Positions 6,699-7,767 of a stretch of DNA of 7,767 nucleotides are shown here, in pieces (position 1 is the stretch's first letter; every line of letters starts with the position of its first letter). The DNA is from Muribaculaceae bacterium (lineage in GTDB: Bacteria > Bacteroidota > Bacteroidia > Bacteroidales > Muribaculaceae): NCBI GenBank assembly GCA_021443235.1, contig JABUUJ010000038.1:11239-19005 (forward strand). Reading direction: 5' to 3'. The position numbers were made by a program, and so were the translations under genes. The notes under the pieces were generated by a model. The model did not search any database. It saw only the letters and a program-made list of their open reading frames with translations, and was not told the DNA's origin.

Positions 6699-7700
6699 AT
6701 GTTATTTTCGGTAATTGTTCCGGTTTATAACCGCCGTGACGAGATAGAAGAACTGATGGCAAGCCTTGCCCGGCAAACGAGCAAGAACTTTGAGGCCATC
6801 ATTGTAGAGGACGGCTCGACCGACCCCTGCGGCGACATCGTGGAGCGCTGGGCCAACACAGGCCAAGTGAAGGCGCACTATTACTACAAGGAAAACGAGG
6901 GACGCAGCATCGCCCGCAACCACGGCATTGAGCGCGCCTGTGGCGACTACTTCGTGTTCTTTGACAGCGACTGCGTAATTCCCGAGGATTATTTCGCCGC
7001 CCTCACCCACGCGCTTGAGCAGCACTATGTGCCGTGCTTTGGCGGCCCCGACACCGCAAGCAATGACTTCACCGATGTGCAGAAAGCCATCAACTTCTCG
7101 ATGACGGCGTTTCTCACCACGGGCGGAATACGCGGTGGCAAGGTGCAGCTCGAGAAATTCGTGCCTCGCTCGTTCAACATGGGCTACTCGCGCGAGGTGT
7201 GGGAGAAAGTGGGCGGTTTCCGCGAGATGTTCAGCGAGGACATCGACATGAGCACGCGTGTGCGCCAGGCGGGCTTTGAGATACGCCTTATACGTGAGGC
7301 ATGCGTCTATCACAAGCGCCGCACCAGCATCGCCAAGTTTGCCCGCCAGACCTACGTCTTCGGGCTGTCGCGCATCACGCTGAAGCTGCTCTACCCCGAC
7401 AGCCTCAAGCTCGTGCACACACTGCCGGCCCTCTTTGTGCTGGGCTGCCTGTTTCTCATCGTGACGTCTCTCACTGTGTGCAAGTGGGCAATTACTCCAC
7501 TGCTGCTCTATGCCGCGTTGCTGTGGCTGAGCGCGCTGGTGTCGACCCGCAGCCTCAAGATCTCGCTGCTGGCCGTCGTCACCAGTTTTGTGCAGCTTTT
7601 CAGCTATGGCAGTGGCTTCATCAAGGCCTTTGTGTGGAAAATCGTGTTGCGTCACGGCCGCGACATCAACGAGGAAATCGCCATGCGCAAGGGCAAGTAG
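6699..7700 (+). CDS. Family 2 glycosyltransferase with C-terminal membrane segments
   Basis: This 333-residue protein opens with the GT-A signature FSVIVPVYNRRDEIEELMASL. It contains DGSTD at 38-42 for nucleotide binding, NEGRSIARNHGIERACGDYFVFFDSD, whose DSD at 89-91 is the metal-binding DxD, and SFNMGYSREVWEKVGGF with SED (179-181) as the likely catalytic-base region. The last third has about three hydrophobic stretches, near 242-260, 264-281 and 288-303, followed by a basic tail, so the enzyme should sit on the inner face of the cytoplasmic membrane and act on a lipid-linked acceptor. Family 2 enzymes invert the anomeric configuration; donor and acceptor sugars cannot be read from the sequence. 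Position after fcl suggests the same glycan pathway, though not that fucose is the donor. The spacer of 108 bases, with repeats and a hairpin, leaves open whether it shares the fcl transcript. The ATG at 6699 is the only start that keeps the signature intact. Confidence 0.92.
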   Translation: MLFSVIVPVYNRRDEIEELMASLARQTSKNFEAIIVEDGSTDPCGDIVERWANTGQVKAHYYYKENEGRSIARNHGIERACGDYFVFFDSDCVIPEDYFAALTHALEQHYVPCFGGPDTASNDFTDVQKAINFSMTAFLTTGGIRGGKVQLEKFVPRSFNMGYSREVWEKVGGFREMFSEDIDMSTRVRQAGFEIRLIREACVYHKRRTSIAKFARQTYVFGLSRITLKLLYPDSLKLVHTLPALFVLGCLFLIVTSLTVCKWAITPLLLYAALLWLSALVSTRSLKISLLAVVTSFVQLFSYGSGFIKAFVWKIVLRHGRDINEEIAMRKGK

Positions 7701-7701
7701 T

Positions 7702-7719
7702 TTTGACGTTGACTTTGAC
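7702..7719. repeat. Three tandem hexamers TTTGAC, GTTGAC, TTTGAC after the glycosyltransferase
   Basis: The array begins one base after the TAG stop (7698-7700). The unit is the same as in the array that spans the fcl stop, including the GTTGAC and TTTGAC variants. Confidence 0.75.
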
Positions 7720-7740
7720 CTTTTCTCGCTGTCGCTCGCG

Positions 7741-7767
7741 TTCAACTTGGTTCAACTTGGTTTAACC
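7741..7767. repeat. Tandem decamers TTCAACTTGG at the window edge
   Basis: TTCAACTTGG occurs twice exactly (7741-7750, 7751-7760), followed by TTTAACC at the window end, which may be a third, diverged unit. The array may continue past the window. Confidence 0.75.

Noticed and set aside
6702..7745. Open frame of 347 codons on the minus strand opposite the glycosyltransferase
   Set aside because: The opposite strand encodes a clear family 2 glycosyltransferase; this frame has biased shadow composition and no motif.

Overview
The window looks like chromosomal DNA of a GC-rich member of the Bacteroidota, most likely the order Bacteroidales (a Prevotellaceae- or Muribaculaceae-like genome is my guess). 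Four things point there: a Bacteroidales-type alpha-2-macroglobulin, an UpxY-type NusG-like antiterminator beside sugar-nucleotide and glycosyltransferase genes, TAnnTTTG-type promoter elements, and starts preceded by A-rich or plain leaders with no Shine-Dalgarno sequence. Coding DNA is dense and GC-rich; the short spacers are AT-rich.

Layout. Positions 1-4050 (+) hold the C-terminal ~1349 codons of a large alpha-2-macroglobulin-family protein whose start lies before the window. It appears to lack the thioester motif. It converges on a Nudix hydrolase gene on the minus strand (4080-4628); an imperfect inverted repeat fills the 29-bp gap and slightly overlaps the Nudix stop. The Nudix gene is divergent from an UpxY/NusG-like antiterminator gene (4712-5263, +), and each has its own TAnnTTTG element in the 83-bp region between the two starts. 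The antiterminator gene overlaps, by ATGA, a 75-residue secreted mini-protein with a signal peptide and one dockerin-type calcium loop (5260-5487). Next come GDP-L-fucose synthase, fcl (5520-6590), and a family 2 glycosyltransferase with C-terminal membrane segments (6699-7700).

How the genes may work together. The antiterminator, mini-dockerin protein, fcl and glycosyltransferase all read in one direction. They look like the beginning of a surface-glycan or glycoprotein-glycan operon: the UpxY-like protein would promote transcription, Fcl would supply GDP-fucose, and the glycosyltransferase would add a sugar at the inner membrane. The partner enzyme GDP-mannose 4,6-dehydratase (gmd) is not in the window. 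The alpha-2-macroglobulin and Nudix genes look like unrelated neighbours.

The least expected features are the mini-dockerin gene fused by overlap to an antiterminator gene, and the spacers. Short tandem repeats start at or just after three stop codons, and two of these spacers carry the same two-module design: TTGAC-containing hexamers, then TTYAACTTGG-like decamers. No gene-free stretch exceeds about 110 bases. I saw no tRNA, rRNA, CRISPR array or insertion sequence.
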